DNA from: Thalassococcus sp. S3
Lineage (GTDB): Bacteria > Pseudomonadota > Alphaproteobacteria > Rhodobacterales > Rhodobacteraceae
DNA length: 64,000 bases
Assembly (NCBI RefSeq): GCF_004216475.1
Contig: NZ_CP022303.1
Location: 310,001-374,000, forward strand
Reading direction: 5' to 3'
Positions within the stretch are counted from its first letter, which is position 1, and every line of letters starts with the position of its first letter. The notes beneath the pieces were generated by a model, which was not told the DNA's origin, searched no databases, and worked only from the letters and a program-made list of their open reading frames with translations. Shown here in pieces: positions 1 to 9,051 of the stretch. Both the position numbers and the translations under genes were made by a program.

Positions 1-1
1 G

Positions 2-292
2 CTGCATGAAACAACCGTCTATCCGGGCACCGAAACCGATCTGTGGTACAAGCATCATGTCGAAGCGGTGCTGTGCGTCGAAGGCGAATGCGAGCTGACC
101 AACCGCGACACCGGCGAGGTTTTCATGATCGGGCCGGGCGATATGTATCTGCTCGACAAGCATGACCGGCACACCTTGCGACCGAAAACCCGTTTTCGCG
201 CCATCTGCGTGTTCAACCCGCCCGTGACCGGGCGAGAGGATCATGATGGTGACGGCGCTTACCCGGCGCCTGTTTCGGCCGCCGCGGAATAG
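2..292 (+). CDS. ectC: L-ectoine synthase, C-terminal part
   Basis: Enters from the left edge, with about 96 residues visible. EctC closes the ring of N-gamma-acetyl-diaminobutyrate to give the compatible solute ectoine in the cytoplasm. The visible part is the second half of a cupin: a histidine pair ([15 protein letters not shown]), the turn [15 protein letters not shown] and the typical EctC tail [14 protein letters not shown]. The family is about 130 residues, so roughly the first quarter is missing. It lies upstream of ectB and an ectoine-type aspartokinase on the same strand, which supports the call. The usual order is ectABC-ask, so ectC before ectB is unusual. Confidence 0.93.
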   Translation: MHETTVYPGTETDLWYKHHVEAVLCVEGECELTNRDTGEVFMIGPGDMYLLDKHDRHTLRPKTRFRAICVFNPPVTGREDHDGDGAYPAPVSAAAE

Positions 293-474
293 ACGGTTCC
301 GCCGGCTCCCGTTTCAGGCGGGCGCGGCATCCCCGCACCGGCCCTGAACACCGACTACGCAGCCGCAGGCCCCCCTGCCCTCTTTCCGACAAAACCGCGG
401 GGCAGGGGGCATTTCAAACCCGGCGCACCGCGTTGCGCCGCCCGTCTGCCTGCCCCCGAAAAAGGAGAGGAAGA

Positions 475-1758
475 ATGAACATGCAACGCCGTTCCAAGTC
501 TGTCTTCACGCGTCGTGAATCCGGGGCGCGAAGTTACTGCCGGGCGTTCGACACCATATTCACGTCGGCGCAAGGGTCCGAAATGGTGGATTGTGAAGGC
601 CGCCGCTACATCGACTTTCTGGCGGGATGTTCCTCGCTGAATTACGGACACAACGATCCCGATATGAAGGCAGCCCTGGTCGATCACATCTGCCGGGATG
701 GGCTGGCCCACGGTCTTGATCTGCATACGGGCACCAAGGCCGAGTTCATCCAGGCCTTCGAGGAGCATGTTCTGCAACCCCGTGGGCTGAACCACCGGCT
801 GATGTTTACCGGCCCGACCGGCGCCAACGCCGTCGAGGCCGCGCTCAAGATTGCACGCAAGGCCACCGGACGCACCAACGTGATCGCCTTCACCAACGGC
901 TTTCACGGCGTCACCCTGGGCGCGCTTGCCGCAACCGGCAATGCCTATCATCGGGGCGGTGGCGGTCTGCCGCTCGCGAATGTCACCCACATGCCCTTCG
1001 ATGGATATGCCGAAGGGTTGGATAGTGTGGGTCTGCTGCGGAAGATGCTTTGCGATGCGTCGTCCGGGCTGGATGCCCCGGCAGCCTTCCTTTTGGAAAC
1101 CGTTCAGGGAGAGGGCGGGCTCAACGTCTCGGGTGACCGCTGGCTGGCCGATATCGCGACCCTGGCACGCGAGACCGGCGCCCTGATGATTGTCGATGAC
1201 ATTCAGGCCGGGTGCGGCAGGACAACGGGCTTCTTCTCGTTCGAGCGTGCCGGCATAACCCCCGACATCATCACGCTGGCCAAGTCGATCTCGGGGTTCG
1301 GCCTTCCCATGAGCCTTGTTCTGGTGCGGCCCGAATACGACGTGCTGGGACCGGCGGAACATAATGGCACCTTTCGCGGGAACACCCACGCCTTCATCAC
1401 CGCACGTATCGCCATCGAAAAGTTCTGGGCTGGGGGCCGGTTCGAAAAGGATATCCGCCGCCGTTCCGGTATTGTGGAACGGGGCCTCCAGAAGATCGCC
1501 GCCCTTGTTCCGGGCGCGCGGCTCAAGGGTCTGGGGATGATGCAGGGCGTCGATGTCGGGTCCGGCGACCTCGCTGCCGCGATCTGCCGCGCGGCTTTCC
1601 GGCAGGGCCTGATCATCGAAACATCCGGTCCCGACGATCAGGTGGTCAAGGTTCTCGCCCCGCTGACCACGCCGGATGAGATGCTCGAAGCCGGATTGTC
1701 GATCCTGATCGAAGCCACGCGCCACGCCATCACCGCACCCCGCATCGCGGCGGAGTGA
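475..1758 (+). CDS. ectB: Diaminobutyrate-2-oxoglutarate transaminase
   Basis: A PLP-dependent class III aminotransferase of 427 residues. It converts aspartate semialdehyde and glutamate to L-2,4-diaminobutyrate, the first committed step of ectoine synthesis. Visible landmarks are DFLAGCSSLNYGHNDP (about residue 47), FTGPTGANAVEAALK (about 111), FTNGFHGVTLGAL (about 139), the cofactor aspartate region IVDDIQAG (about 239-246) and the Schiff-base lysine in TLAKSISGFG (Lys270). The ATG at 475 was chosen because GGAGAGG precedes it and the family N-terminus starts there; an upstream TTG in frame has no support. The diaminobutyrate transaminase of ectoine breakdown is a close relative, but ectC and ask as neighbours favour synthesis. 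Confidence 0.92.
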   Translation: MNMQRRSKSVFTRRESGARSYCRAFDTIFTSAQGSEMVDCEGRRYIDFLAGCSSLNYGHNDPDMKAALVDHICRDGLAHGLDLHTGTKAEFIQAFEEHVLQPRGLNHRLMFTGPTGANAVEAALKIARKATGRTNVIAFTNGFHGVTLGALAATGNAYHRGGGGLPLANVTHMPFDGYAEGLDSVGLLRKMLCDASSGLDAPAAFLLETVQGEGGLNVSGDRWLADIATLARETGALMIVDDIQAGCGRTTGFFSFERAGITPDIITLAKSISGFGLPMSLVLVRPEYDVLGPAEHNGTFRGNTHAFITARIAIEKFWAGGRFEKDIRRRSGIVERGLQKIAALVPGARLKGLGMMQGVDVGSGDLAAAICRAAFRQGLIIETSGPDDQVVKVLAPLTTPDEMLEAGLSILIEATRHAITAPRIAAE

Positions 1759-1819
1759 CCGCGCCGGGCTGCTTGACGCGTCGCGAAATTGAAATTCTGT
1801 TAGGAGGGGCAGATCAGAT

Positions 1820-3238
1820 ATGACCCATATCGTGGAAAAGATCGGCGGCACGTCGATGTCGCGCCTGAATGAGCTGTGTCACACGCTCTTTATCCGAAAT
1901 GGCACTCCGCGATACGGTCGATATTTCGTGGTTTCGGCCTTTGCCGGGATCACCAACCTCCTGCTTGAGCACAAGAAGTCCGGCCAGCCGGGGGTCTATA
2001 TGCAATTGGCGCTCAACCCGGATGATCGTGGGTGGCGCGATGCGCTCTCCAAAACGTCCCATGCCATGATCGCCGCGCACCAGGCGATCCTGTCGCATCC
2101 CGATGACATCGACGCCGCCACCGGATTCGTTCAAGACCGGATGCGGGAGACCCGAACCTGCCTCGCCGATCTGAAGCATTTGTGCTCTTACGGGGGCTTC
2201 CGTCTGGAGGAACAGCTTTCCCGCGTGCGGGAAATGCTGGCCGGCCTTGGGGAGATGCATTCCGCCTACGCCACCACGCTGTTCCTGCGTCGCCACGGGC
2301 TTGAGGCCCGATGTGTCGATCTGTCGGGCTGGCGGGACAAATCCAACCTGGCATTGGACGACCGGATCCGCAAAAGCATCCGCGATATCGACCCGGAACG
2401 CGAAATGCCCATCATCACGGGATATGCCCAGTGCAAAAGCGGTTTGATGCAAGAGTTCGACCGGGGATATTCAGAGGTGACCTTCTCCCGGCTCGCCGCC
2501 ATCATAAGGGCCCGTGAGGCCGTCATCCGCAAGGAATATCATTTGTCCTCCGCCGATCCGCTTCTCGTCGGGGCCGGCAAGGCCCGCAAGATCGGCCATA
2601 CAAGCTATGATCTGGCCGACCAGATGGCCAATCTGGGGATGGAGGCGATCCACCCCTCCGCCGCCCGGACCTTGCGCCAGGCCAAGGTGCCGCTGCGGGT
2701 CACCAACGTCTTTGAACCGGAAGATCCCGGTACCCTGATCAATGCCCGGGACACCGAAACCCCGGCGGTTGAGATGATCGCCGGGCTGGATGTCTTCGCG
2801 CTCGAAGTGTTCGAACAGGACGAGGTTGATATCAATCTTCTCGACGTGGCGATCCTGAACACGATCGGCGACCATGGCCTGCGCATCGTCTCGAAAACGA
2901 TCAATGCCAATACGATCACGCATTATGTCGACGCCAAGCCCGCTGCCATCGACGCTGTCGCGGACGACCTTGGCGCGCTCTATCCAAATGCCCGCATTTC
3001 GGCCTGCAAGCTCGTTCTCATCTCTGTTCTGGGGCATGATCTGCAAGGATTGTCGGTCCCCGCACGCGCACTGCAAGCCCTGGCCAAGGCGGGTATCACG
3101 CCGCGTTGCGTGCTTCAGGGGCCGCGTGGCGTCGAGACGCAGCTGATCCTCGACGCGGGCCTGCTTGAGACAGGCATCCGAAGCCTGCATGCCGAACTCA
3201 AGGAAGATGTCGCCAAAGCGACCACAATCGCCGCCTAG
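1820..3238 (+). CDS. ask: Aspartate kinase, ectoine-pathway type
   Basis: A 472-residue aspartokinase of the ectoine-linked branch. It phosphorylates L-aspartate and feeds aspartate semialdehyde to EctB. The N-terminus has the class motif VEKIGGTSMSR, then FVVSAFAGITNLLLE for nucleotide binding. The distal part (about residue 300 onward) has ACT-like regulatory sequence such as DHGLRIVSKTINANTITHYV. A strong AGGAGGGG lies about 10 bases before the ATG. It follows ectB by 61 bp on the same strand, so cotranscription is likely. In known cases this paralog is poorly feedback-inhibited; that is family knowledge, not visible here. Confidence 0.9.
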   Translation: MTHIVEKIGGTSMSRLNELCHTLFIRNGTPRYGRYFVVSAFAGITNLLLEHKKSGQPGVYMQLALNPDDRGWRDALSKTSHAMIAAHQAILSHPDDIDAATGFVQDRMRETRTCLADLKHLCSYGGFRLEEQLSRVREMLAGLGEMHSAYATTLFLRRHGLEARCVDLSGWRDKSNLALDDRIRKSIRDIDPEREMPIITGYAQCKSGLMQEFDRGYSEVTFSRLAAIIRAREAVIRKEYHLSSADPLLVGAGKARKIGHTSYDLADQMANLGMEAIHPSAARTLRQAKVPLRVTNVFEPEDPGTLINARDTETPAVEMIAGLDVFALEVFEQDEVDINLLDVAILNTIGDHGLRIVSKTINANTITHYVDAKPAAIDAVADDLGALYPNARISACKLVLISVLGHDLQGLSVPARALQALAKAGITPRCVLQGPRGVETQLILDAGLLETGIRSLHAELKEDVAKATTIAA

Positions 3239-3299
3239 ACGATAAGGGCCCATGCCCCGGTGCCGTGTGGCCCGCAATCGTAGCCCTGTCCCCGACAAC

Positions 3300-3320
3300 A
3301 GCCCGCCGCGCGCGGGTTTT
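3300..3320 (+). terminator. Probable terminator after ask
   Basis: CCCGC (3302-3306) pairs with GCGGG (3312-3316) and is followed at once by TTTT. Outer A-T and G-T pairs can extend the stem to 7 bp. It lies 62 bp after the ask stop, on the coding strand. The short stem makes it moderate. Confidence 0.5.
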
Positions 3321-3429
3321 CGGCTTTCCCGGACCGGGAAGAGGGGGAGAGGGTAACGGCACCGTCAATTCCGGACTGCGCAATCCGCAAACCTGTCCGC
3401 GCTGCCGATGTCCAGAACGCGGCAAAGAA

Positions 3430-3462
3430 CAGCCCGCATGGTCTGTCAAACCATGCGGGCTG
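3430..3462. terminator. Hairpin between convergent ask and the EutA-like gene
   Basis: A perfect 13-bp inverted repeat with a 7-base loop: CAGCCCGCATGGT (3430-3442) and ACCATGCGGGCTG (3450-3462). It sits between two genes that end toward each other. On the minus strand the stem is followed by a weak T-rich tail (GTTCTTTG), so it most likely ends the minus-strand transcript from the MFS/EutA-like pair. Confidence 0.6.
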
Positions 3463-3529
3463 CAAAGTCTGCTCCCAAAAGGGGAACTTGGGGCGCGTCC
3501 GGATCCCCGGACCCACTCACGTCACTGCG

Positions 3530-4288
3530 TCAAATCCGGCGCTCGAAAAGGCTTCCATACCCCTGGGGGTTGTAGTCCTCCAGGCCCGCCAGCCGGCACA
3601 TGGCCCAGGCGCTCGCCTGGTTGGAGGTCACGACCGGCTTTTTCAGTTCGGCCTCGATCTCCGCGATCGCGCCAACCGCCGGAAGCGCGGTGCAGGACAG
3701 AAAGATCGCTTCGGCCTCAGGACAATCCACGCTGCAGGCGGCCCGCACGATAGACGCGCGGCTAACCCGCGCCATATCGCGGTCGTCCTCCAGGCCAAAA
3801 CAAGCCGCGTTGACGACCTCCAGACCGTTCTGTTCGAAATAGGTGATCATCGGGGCCGTCGTCTCCACCAGGTACGGTGTCAAAAGCGCCACCTTGCGGA
3901 CCCCAAGCGCCGAGAACGCCATCAGGGCGGCGTGGGTCGGGGTGACGACCGCGACATCCGGATGGGCTGCCTGCACCGCCGCTGTGATTGCCGCGTCCCC
4001 CAGCTCGACCGAGGCCGAGGTGCATCCGTAGCAGATCGCGCCAAAGACCTCTCCCGGAACCAAAAGCTCGGCCGCCGACGCTATGCGCGGGCCCATCTTC
4101 CTGAGATTTTCCGGGGTCGTCGGGTTCTCGAACGCCACCCGCGTGATGTGCAACGTGGCGTCGCGTTCCGGCAGCATTCGGTTGAAATCCCGCTCTGTCG
4201 TCAGATCGGTCGATAGCGCGACCAACCCGAACCGCGTCATGCCTTCGGTCGGGGTCAACTCCGCCGCGTGCTCTGCAAGAGATACCAT
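3530..4288 (-). CDS. EutA-like Asp/Glu racemase / arylmalonate decarboxylase family protein
   Basis: A 252-residue protein of the Asp/Glu racemase, maleate isomerase and arylmalonate decarboxylase group. Two cysteines stand where this family keeps its catalytic pair: GAICYGCTSAS (about residues 81-91) and FLSCTALP (about 189-196). The sequence best fits EutA, a member of ectoine-utilization operons whose reaction is not settled. The start at 4288 follows AAGGAGGAAC; the in-frame start seven codons earlier has no such site. Its probable operon partner is the MFS carrier upstream, with a LysR gene divergent. The other eut/doe genes are absent here, so an ectoine role is only an inference from the neighbouring ectCB-ask. 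Maleate isomerase is the main alternative. Confidence 0.7.
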   Translation of the reverse strand: MVSLAEHAAELTPTEGMTRFGLVALSTDLTTERDFNRMLPERDATLHITRVAFENPTTPENLRKMGPRIASAAELLVPGEVFGAICYGCTSASVELGDAAITAAVQAAHPDVAVVTPTHAALMAFSALGVRKVALLTPYLVETTAPMITYFEQNGLEVVNAACFGLEDDRDMARVSRASIVRAACSVDCPEAEAIFLSCTALPAVGAIAEIEAELKKPVVTSNQASAWAMCRLAGLEDYNPQGYGSLFERRI

Positions 4289-4372
4289 TGTTCCTCCTTC
4301 CTGGTTCAAGATGACGTTCGAATTGCAAACTTCATGTTCAGTTCAACGATGTCGGCCTCCGTTCCGGGTGCC

Positions 4373-5593
4373 TCATGCTGTGGCCGGTCTTGGAACGCGG
4401 CTGAAGCCCGAAACGACCGCGGCAAGGAAGCAAAACGCTCCTCCGGTCAGCCACATCAGATCATAGGATCCCAGCTCGCTCCGAATGATACCGCCCATCA
4501 GGGCCATGAAGCCCGCGCCGATCTGGTGACCGGCCGAGATCCACGAAAAGATGACCGGCCCGTTGTTGCCAAAGGCCCGGTTGCACAGCAGCACCACCGG
4601 CGGCACGGTTGCAACGTCCAGAATGCCGAACACGATGCCGAACGTCGTGATCATCGGATCAAGCTCGCTCGTGATGATAAGCGGCAGCCAAAACAGCGTC
4701 ATCCCCCGGCCAAAGAAAATGAAGGCCAGGATCGCCCGGGCGGAAAAGCGGTCCGACAGCCAGCCTGATGCGGTGGTCCCGACGACATTGAATATCCCCA
4801 CCAGCGCCAGCACGATGGAAGCCGATGTCGCATCGAGACCTATGTCGCCGCAAAAGGCGGTGAAATGGCTCCAAAGCAGGCCGTTCGTTGTCGCGCCGCA
4901 CAAGAAGAAGACGGCCAGAAGGGCCCAGAATGCAGGATATCTCACCGCCATGAAGAGCGGCTGCACCACGATCCGAAGCGTGCCGCTCAGTTTCGCAGCA
5001 CGGGGCGCCTCACTGCGCGGCGTGTAGCGCAGGTTCAGCAAAAGCGCGACAAACGCGATGGATCCCGCGCCCAGAAGAGGCGCGCGCCATCCCCATTGGT
5101 CGGCGACTTCCGCCCAGAACGGCAACAGCAGAAACTGTCCCAGCACCGACGCCGCCGTCAGCACGCCCGAGATCAGACCGACATTTCTTGAGAAATAGGT
5201 CGTCGCAATCAGCGCTGCATAAGACATCGTGAACGCGCCCACGGCCGCACCGATAAAGACGCCCCATACCACGTTGAAAAGCATCAGGTTCGGGATCATG
5301 CACAGCAGGCTTGAAACGATGAGGACGCCAAGGGCGCAGACCGACACGCGTCGCACCCCGTAGGTTTTCATAAGCGCGACGGCAAAGGGGGAAAACAGGC
5401 CGTAAAGCGCCATGTTGACGGCAATGCCGATACTGATGCTGGTGGCATCCCATTCGATACCGGATGCGATGAACTTGGTGGCCAAAAGGCCCGCGAGCGT
5501 CGTGTAGGTGCCCGCGGCGATGACCGAGAAAACGGCGACAGACAAAAAGCCCAGGTTGATTCTCTCGCCCATATGCATGGTCTTGTCCGTCAT
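4373..5593 (-). CDS. MFS transporter
   Basis: A 406-residue major facilitator protein with about 12 hydrophobic helices, beginning INLGFLSVAVFSVIAAGTYT. The second half has the loop WLSDRFSARAILA, a form of the MFS GxxxDR/K signature. The ATG at 5593 is preceded by CAGGAGGGCC; the longer upstream frame is not membrane-like and was dropped. It lies 84 bp upstream of the EutA-like gene on the same strand and is divergent from a LysR gene, which suggests a regulated uptake-plus-conversion pair for a small organic acid. The substrate cannot be told from sequence. Confidence 0.8.
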   Translation of the reverse strand: MTDKTMHMGERINLGFLSVAVFSVIAAGTYTTLAGLLATKFIASGIEWDATSISIGIAVNMALYGLFSPFAVALMKTYGVRRVSVCALGVLIVSSLLCMIPNLMLFNVVWGVFIGAAVGAFTMSYAALIATTYFSRNVGLISGVLTAASVLGQFLLLPFWAEVADQWGWRAPLLGAGSIAFVALLLNLRYTPRSEAPRAAKLSGTLRIVVQPLFMAVRYPAFWALLAVFFLCGATTNGLLWSHFTAFCGDIGLDATSASIVLALVGIFNVVGTTASGWLSDRFSARAILAFIFFGRGMTLFWLPLIITSELDPMITTFGIVFGILDVATVPPVVLLCNRAFGNNGPVIFSWISAGHQIGAGFMALMGGIIRSELGSYDLMWLTGGAFCFLAAVVSGFSRVPRPATA

Positions 5594-5818
5594 CGGTCTC
5601 GGCCCTCCTGTGGTGCGCCCTTGGCGGCCCGGGCCGATTGACCCGGGATCTGTGCATCGAGTTTTCGGCGGCGTCTTCCGTTCAAATGTCACGCGACGCC
5701 TGTCATGCTTCCGGTCGGCGGCATGCCCTTTCCGTTCACCTTGCAGTCCTTCACGTCCAAGATAGAATGTTCCTGAATGACCGTACATTCCAAAAAATTG
5801 AGATGGAGACTTTCAAAT

Positions 5819-6697
5819 ATGAACAACCGTCTGAACTGGGATGATCTGAGAGTGACCCTCACCGTGGCGCGATCCGGCTCGCTCTCCGCAGCGGCCCGTG
5901 CGCTGGGGGTCAGTCATGCGACGATTTACCGAAAGGTCGTCGATGTCGAGGAACGCCTCGGCACGAAGCTCTTTGACCGCACCAGAACCGGCTACGCCCC
6001 CACGCTCGCGGGCGAGGCTGTGCTGGACGGCGCGCTGGAGATGGAAGCTTACGTTTTTGAAATCGAACGAAAGCTGACGGGGCAGGAACTGGCCCCCTCC
6101 GGCAAGGTTCGCATCACCACGACCGACAGCCTGCTGTTCGGGCCGATCTCGAGGATCGTGGCCAATCTCCATCATACCTTGCCCCAGATCCGGCTCGAGG
6201 TCGTATCCTCCAACAACCTCCTCCGGATCTCGCGCAGGGAGGCCGATATCGCGATCCGGCCATCCTCGGAAAATCCCGAACAGCTCGTCGGCCAATCGGT
6301 CGGACGGATAGAGCAAGCGATTTACGGGTCCCGTCGCTGCTTTGGGGACATGGCTGGGGCAAAGGAATATGCCGACCTGCCCTGGATCGCGGCGGATGAA
6401 AGCATGTCCTACAGTCTTCTCGACAACTGGATGGAGGCCGAAGACCTCAATCCCAGCGTCGCCCAGCGGTACAACACGCTTCTCGGCATGTTCGCCGCGG
6501 TCAGGAACGGGGCCGGCCTGTGTGCGCTCCCCTGCTATCTGGGCGACAGCGACGAAACGCTTGTGCGCATGGGAACATGCGTCCCGGACCTTGCGACGGA
6601 TCTCTGGGTTCTGACCCACAAGGACCTGCAGCAAACCGTCCGCATAAAGGCGGTGGTGGAGCATCTGACGAAGGAGTTAAAGACTGTTTTCTCCTGA
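5819..6697 (+). CDS. LysR-family transcriptional regulator
   Basis: A 292-residue LysR regulator. The N-terminal helix-turn-helix is NWDDLRVTLTVARSGSLSAAARALGVSHATIYRKV, followed by a substrate-binding domain with the usual GKVRITTTDSLL opening of its first lobe. The ATG at 5819 follows GGAGACTTTC and matches the family N-terminus; the in-frame start 14 codons earlier adds an unlikely basic extension. The gene is divergent from the MFS/EutA-like pair across 225 bp, so it probably controls that pair. I see no clear long palindrome there, only AT-rich sequence near the LysR start. Confidence 0.85.
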   Translation: MNNRLNWDDLRVTLTVARSGSLSAAARALGVSHATIYRKVVDVEERLGTKLFDRTRTGYAPTLAGEAVLDGALEMEAYVFEIERKLTGQELAPSGKVRITTTDSLLFGPISRIVANLHHTLPQIRLEVVSSNNLLRISRREADIAIRPSSENPEQLVGQSVGRIEQAIYGSRRCFGDMAGAKEYADLPWIAADESMSYSLLDNWMEAEDLNPSVAQRYNTLLGMFAAVRNGAGLCALPCYLGDSDETLVRMGTCVPDLATDLWVLTHKDLQQTVRIKAVVEHLTKELKTVFS

Positions 6698-6836
6698 CGC
6701 GGTGGCCCGATCTGAAAATGCTCCGCCCCGCCCCGCTCAGCTCCGGGGCCGGACGTCCCCCCAGCCTGTCGGGGGAACTATCGGTTGGCTGCCCATACAG
6801 AATTCCATCGATCTTCGCGCCATGTTCGGCCATGGC

Positions 6837-8000
6837 CTATCGCGACGTCCGCGCAACCACGGCCATGGCGACGGCGCCAATGAGTGCGGCGCCGATCATG
6901 GCCGCGACGAAACCGTGTGGCTGCCAGATGCCCATGGCGATCCCGCCGACCGTTGGTCCAACCATCGCGCCGACCTGGTAGGTGATCAGGAAGGCCGCGT
7001 TCGCAACCGCAAGATCATGGATGCGGACGCGCTGGCCGATATGCGTCAGCCCCAGCGTGTAAAAGCCGATCCCAAGACCGCCCATCACAAAGACCGCCGC
7101 CGCCCGCAGCCAGGGATCCGACGTCATTGGCAGGCTGGCCGCCACCAGCGCGAAGAGCAGGGCCGATCCGATCAGGACCGTGCGGGCAGAGGCCCGGTCC
7201 GCCAGCCATCCGACGACGAATTGCAGCATGATGCCGCCGATCATGAAGAGGGTCAGCAGGCGCAATGCCTCCGCCTCAACAGACCCGGACTGGATCGCAT
7301 AGACCGGCAGCATGGCGAAATGTCCAAGTTCAAGCAGACCGCCGATCACACCGGCAATCATCGCTATGGGCGCCAGCCGGACCGCGCCGAAAATCCCCGT
7401 CTCGGGATGTTCCGGCATGCGCGGCGCCAGGGTCGCCGCAAGGACGATGGGCACCACGGCCAACAGGATGCCCCCCGCGCCGATCGCGAACGGGACCCAC
7501 CCCGCGATACCCACCTGGTCGAGGATGAACGGACCGATTGCAAAGCCGCTAAAGAGTGCCATGGAATAAAGCGCCAGCATGCGTCCCCGGGTCCTGTCCG
7601 TCGCGACCGTGTTGATCCACGTCTCGCCGACCAGCCATGGCAGCGCCAGCCCGGCGCCCATCATGAAGCGCAGGATCAGCCAGGCCTCGGGTGACTGAAA
7701 CACCGGCATAAGCAAGAAGCCGGCGCCGACAAGACAGCATCCCAGCGCCATGGCCGGGATCGTTCCCAGCCGACCCACCAGTTTGGGAAAGAATGGCAGA
7801 CATATCAGTATGGCCAGCGCCGGTGCGCTGCCCACCAATCCGTTTAACCATGTCGGAACGCCCCATTGTTCAAAGGTCAGGGCGGTGATCGGGTACCCGA
7901 TCCCGTACGAGATACCGACGCCGATGGTCGACAGGATCACCGCGGCGAGGCTGAGGTTTCTTTGCCAGGACGTAAGCGAAGGTGCGACAGCGACAGACAT
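6837..8000 (-). CDS. MFS transporter divergent from a TetR regulator
   Basis: A 387-residue major facilitator protein with 12 predicted helices. It opens with NLSLAAVILSTIGVGISYGIG; the mid-protein loop WLADRASARTVL is the second-half MFS signature. The sequence resembles the group of small-molecule exporters often annotated only as MFS. AAGGAGCTGCCCC precedes the ATG at 8000, six codons inside the longest frame. It is divergent from the TetR gene, with an operator-like palindrome between them (8067-8079), a layout typical of a repressed efflux pump. The substrate is unknown. Confidence 0.82.
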   Translation of the reverse strand: MSVAVAPSLTSWQRNLSLAAVILSTIGVGISYGIGYPITALTFEQWGVPTWLNGLVGSAPALAILICLPFFPKLVGRLGTIPAMALGCCLVGAGFLLMPVFQSPEAWLILRFMMGAGLALPWLVGETWINTVATDRTRGRMLALYSMALFSGFAIGPFILDQVGIAGWVPFAIGAGGILLAVVPIVLAATLAPRMPEHPETGIFGAVRLAPIAMIAGVIGGLLELGHFAMLPVYAIQSGSVEAEALRLLTLFMIGGIMLQFVVGWLADRASARTVLIGSALLFALVAASLPMTSDPWLRAAAVFVMGGLGIGFYTLGLTHIGQRVRIHDLAVANAAFLITYQVGAMVGPTVGGIAMGIWQPHGFVAAMIGAALIGAVAMAVVARTSR

Positions 8001-8060
8001 GGGGCAGCTCCTTTTCACGGCCGTGCGGTTCGATTGAGCGATCCCGCAGCAGCATCCACA

Positions 8061-8093
8061 TTGATTTCTACATTGTAGATCATTAATCTCTAC
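8061..8093 (+). promoter_or_regulatory. TetR promoter with embedded operator
   Basis: TTGATT (8061-8066) and TAATCT (8084-8089) form a -35/-10 pair with a 17-bp spacer toward the TetR gene. The spacer holds a perfect inverted repeat TCTACA-T-TGTAGA (8067-8079). A further half site TCTAC lies at 8089-8093, 22 bp on. On the other strand TACAAT (8077-8072) is a good -10 for the divergent MFS gene and sits inside the same palindrome. One repressor could therefore block both promoters. Confidence 0.65.
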
Positions 8094-8123
8094 GGTGAAG
8101 AATGATCAAGAGGAATCTCTACG

Positions 8124-8771
8124 CTGTCGAAAAAGACTGCACGGCCCGGCCCCAGGGGCCTTGAACCGAACGCGATCGTCAAAGCCGGACTAAACCTGAT
8201 GGAGAGCGAAGGTCCCGATGCGTTCAGCGTCCGTAAGCTTGCCACGACGCTCGGCTGTGACCCGATGGCCGTACTTTATCACTTCAAGTCGAAGACTGGG
8301 CTTGAACGGGCGATGGCCGATGCAATCAATGCCGAGATCGCGGCGGTCGATCCCAACGCGTCGTGGCGCAACCGTCTGACCGCTCTTGCCTTCCAGTACC
8401 GGGAACTGGCCCTGAAATATCCCCGGACCTTTCCACTGCTCATGCGGTTCTGGATCACCGGACCGGCGGATTACAGGCATGCCGAAATGATCTATCAGGC
8501 GCTTGCGGATGCGGGGCTGGGCGACGAGCAGATGGTCGACATGTGTTTCGGCTGGTATGCGAGCCTTCTGGGTCTGGCCGCTGCTGAGGTCGGGGGCCTC
8601 CTGAAACCGGCCACGCCCGAGATCATCGCCGAAATCGATCGCCTGCCATCGGCCGACTTTCCGACCATGACGCGCCTGCTTCCGACCTTCGCGGATCAAA
8701 AGGCGGGCCGGTCCTATGAAACCATGGTCCAGGTCATCCTCGACGGGATCGAACATGCGCTGGCCCGCTGA
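8124..8771 (+). CDS. TetR-family transcriptional regulator, non-standard start
   Basis: A TetR repressor with a clear N-terminal DNA-binding domain: helix 1 is RGLEPNAIVKAGLNLMESEG and the helix-turn-helix runs through FSVRKLATTLGCDPMAVLYHFKSK. Helix 1 lies upstream of the first in-frame ATG (8199). The frame is open back to 8106 but has no ATG, GTG or TTG before 8199. The best start I see is CTG at 8124, nine bases after AAGAGGA (8108-8114), giving about 215 residues. An ATG at 8102 is in another frame and soon meets a stop. Use of CTG, a sequence error, or a truncated non-binding protein from 8199 are all possible. It probably represses the divergent MFS gene. Confidence 0.72.
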   Translation: MSKKTARPGPRGLEPNAIVKAGLNLMESEGPDAFSVRKLATTLGCDPMAVLYHFKSKTGLERAMADAINAEIAAVDPNASWRNRLTALAFQYRELALKYPRTFPLLMRFWITGPADYRHAEMIYQALADAGLGDEQMVDMCFGWYASLLGLAAAEVGGLLKPATPEIIAEIDRLPSADFPTMTRLLPTFADQKAGRSYETMVQVILDGIEHALAR

Positions 8772-9051
8772 GGACCACGGTCGTCAAGTCCGCGCTCAGC
8801 CGGAGGCAGTTGCCTTAGAGCGCATTGGCAAAGACGCAGCTTTCCTGATGCTTAAAGACGCAGCGCCGCGTCAAACATGGACGATGCAAAGTCTGTTCCC
8901 TACGCTCCCTCCTGTTGGGGCAGGGCGCCGCCTCACGCACGGCCAGTTATGGCGGCCCTGCCGCGCGCCGCGCCTGCATCGCAACGCCTACAAGATACCG
9001 CCCCAACAAGCTTGGACTTGATTTGCCGGGCGTTTGCCGCAACCTTGCGCC

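Noticed and set aside
355-1851. Long minus-strand frame opposite ectB
   Set aside because: ectB on the plus strand is a clear family match, and the opposite frame has no recognisable fold; GC-rich codon bias opens such frames.
8772-9051. Possible EcfG promoter (GGAAC on the minus strand near 8898)
   Set aside because: The -10 is ATGT and no minus-strand gene lies downstream within reach.
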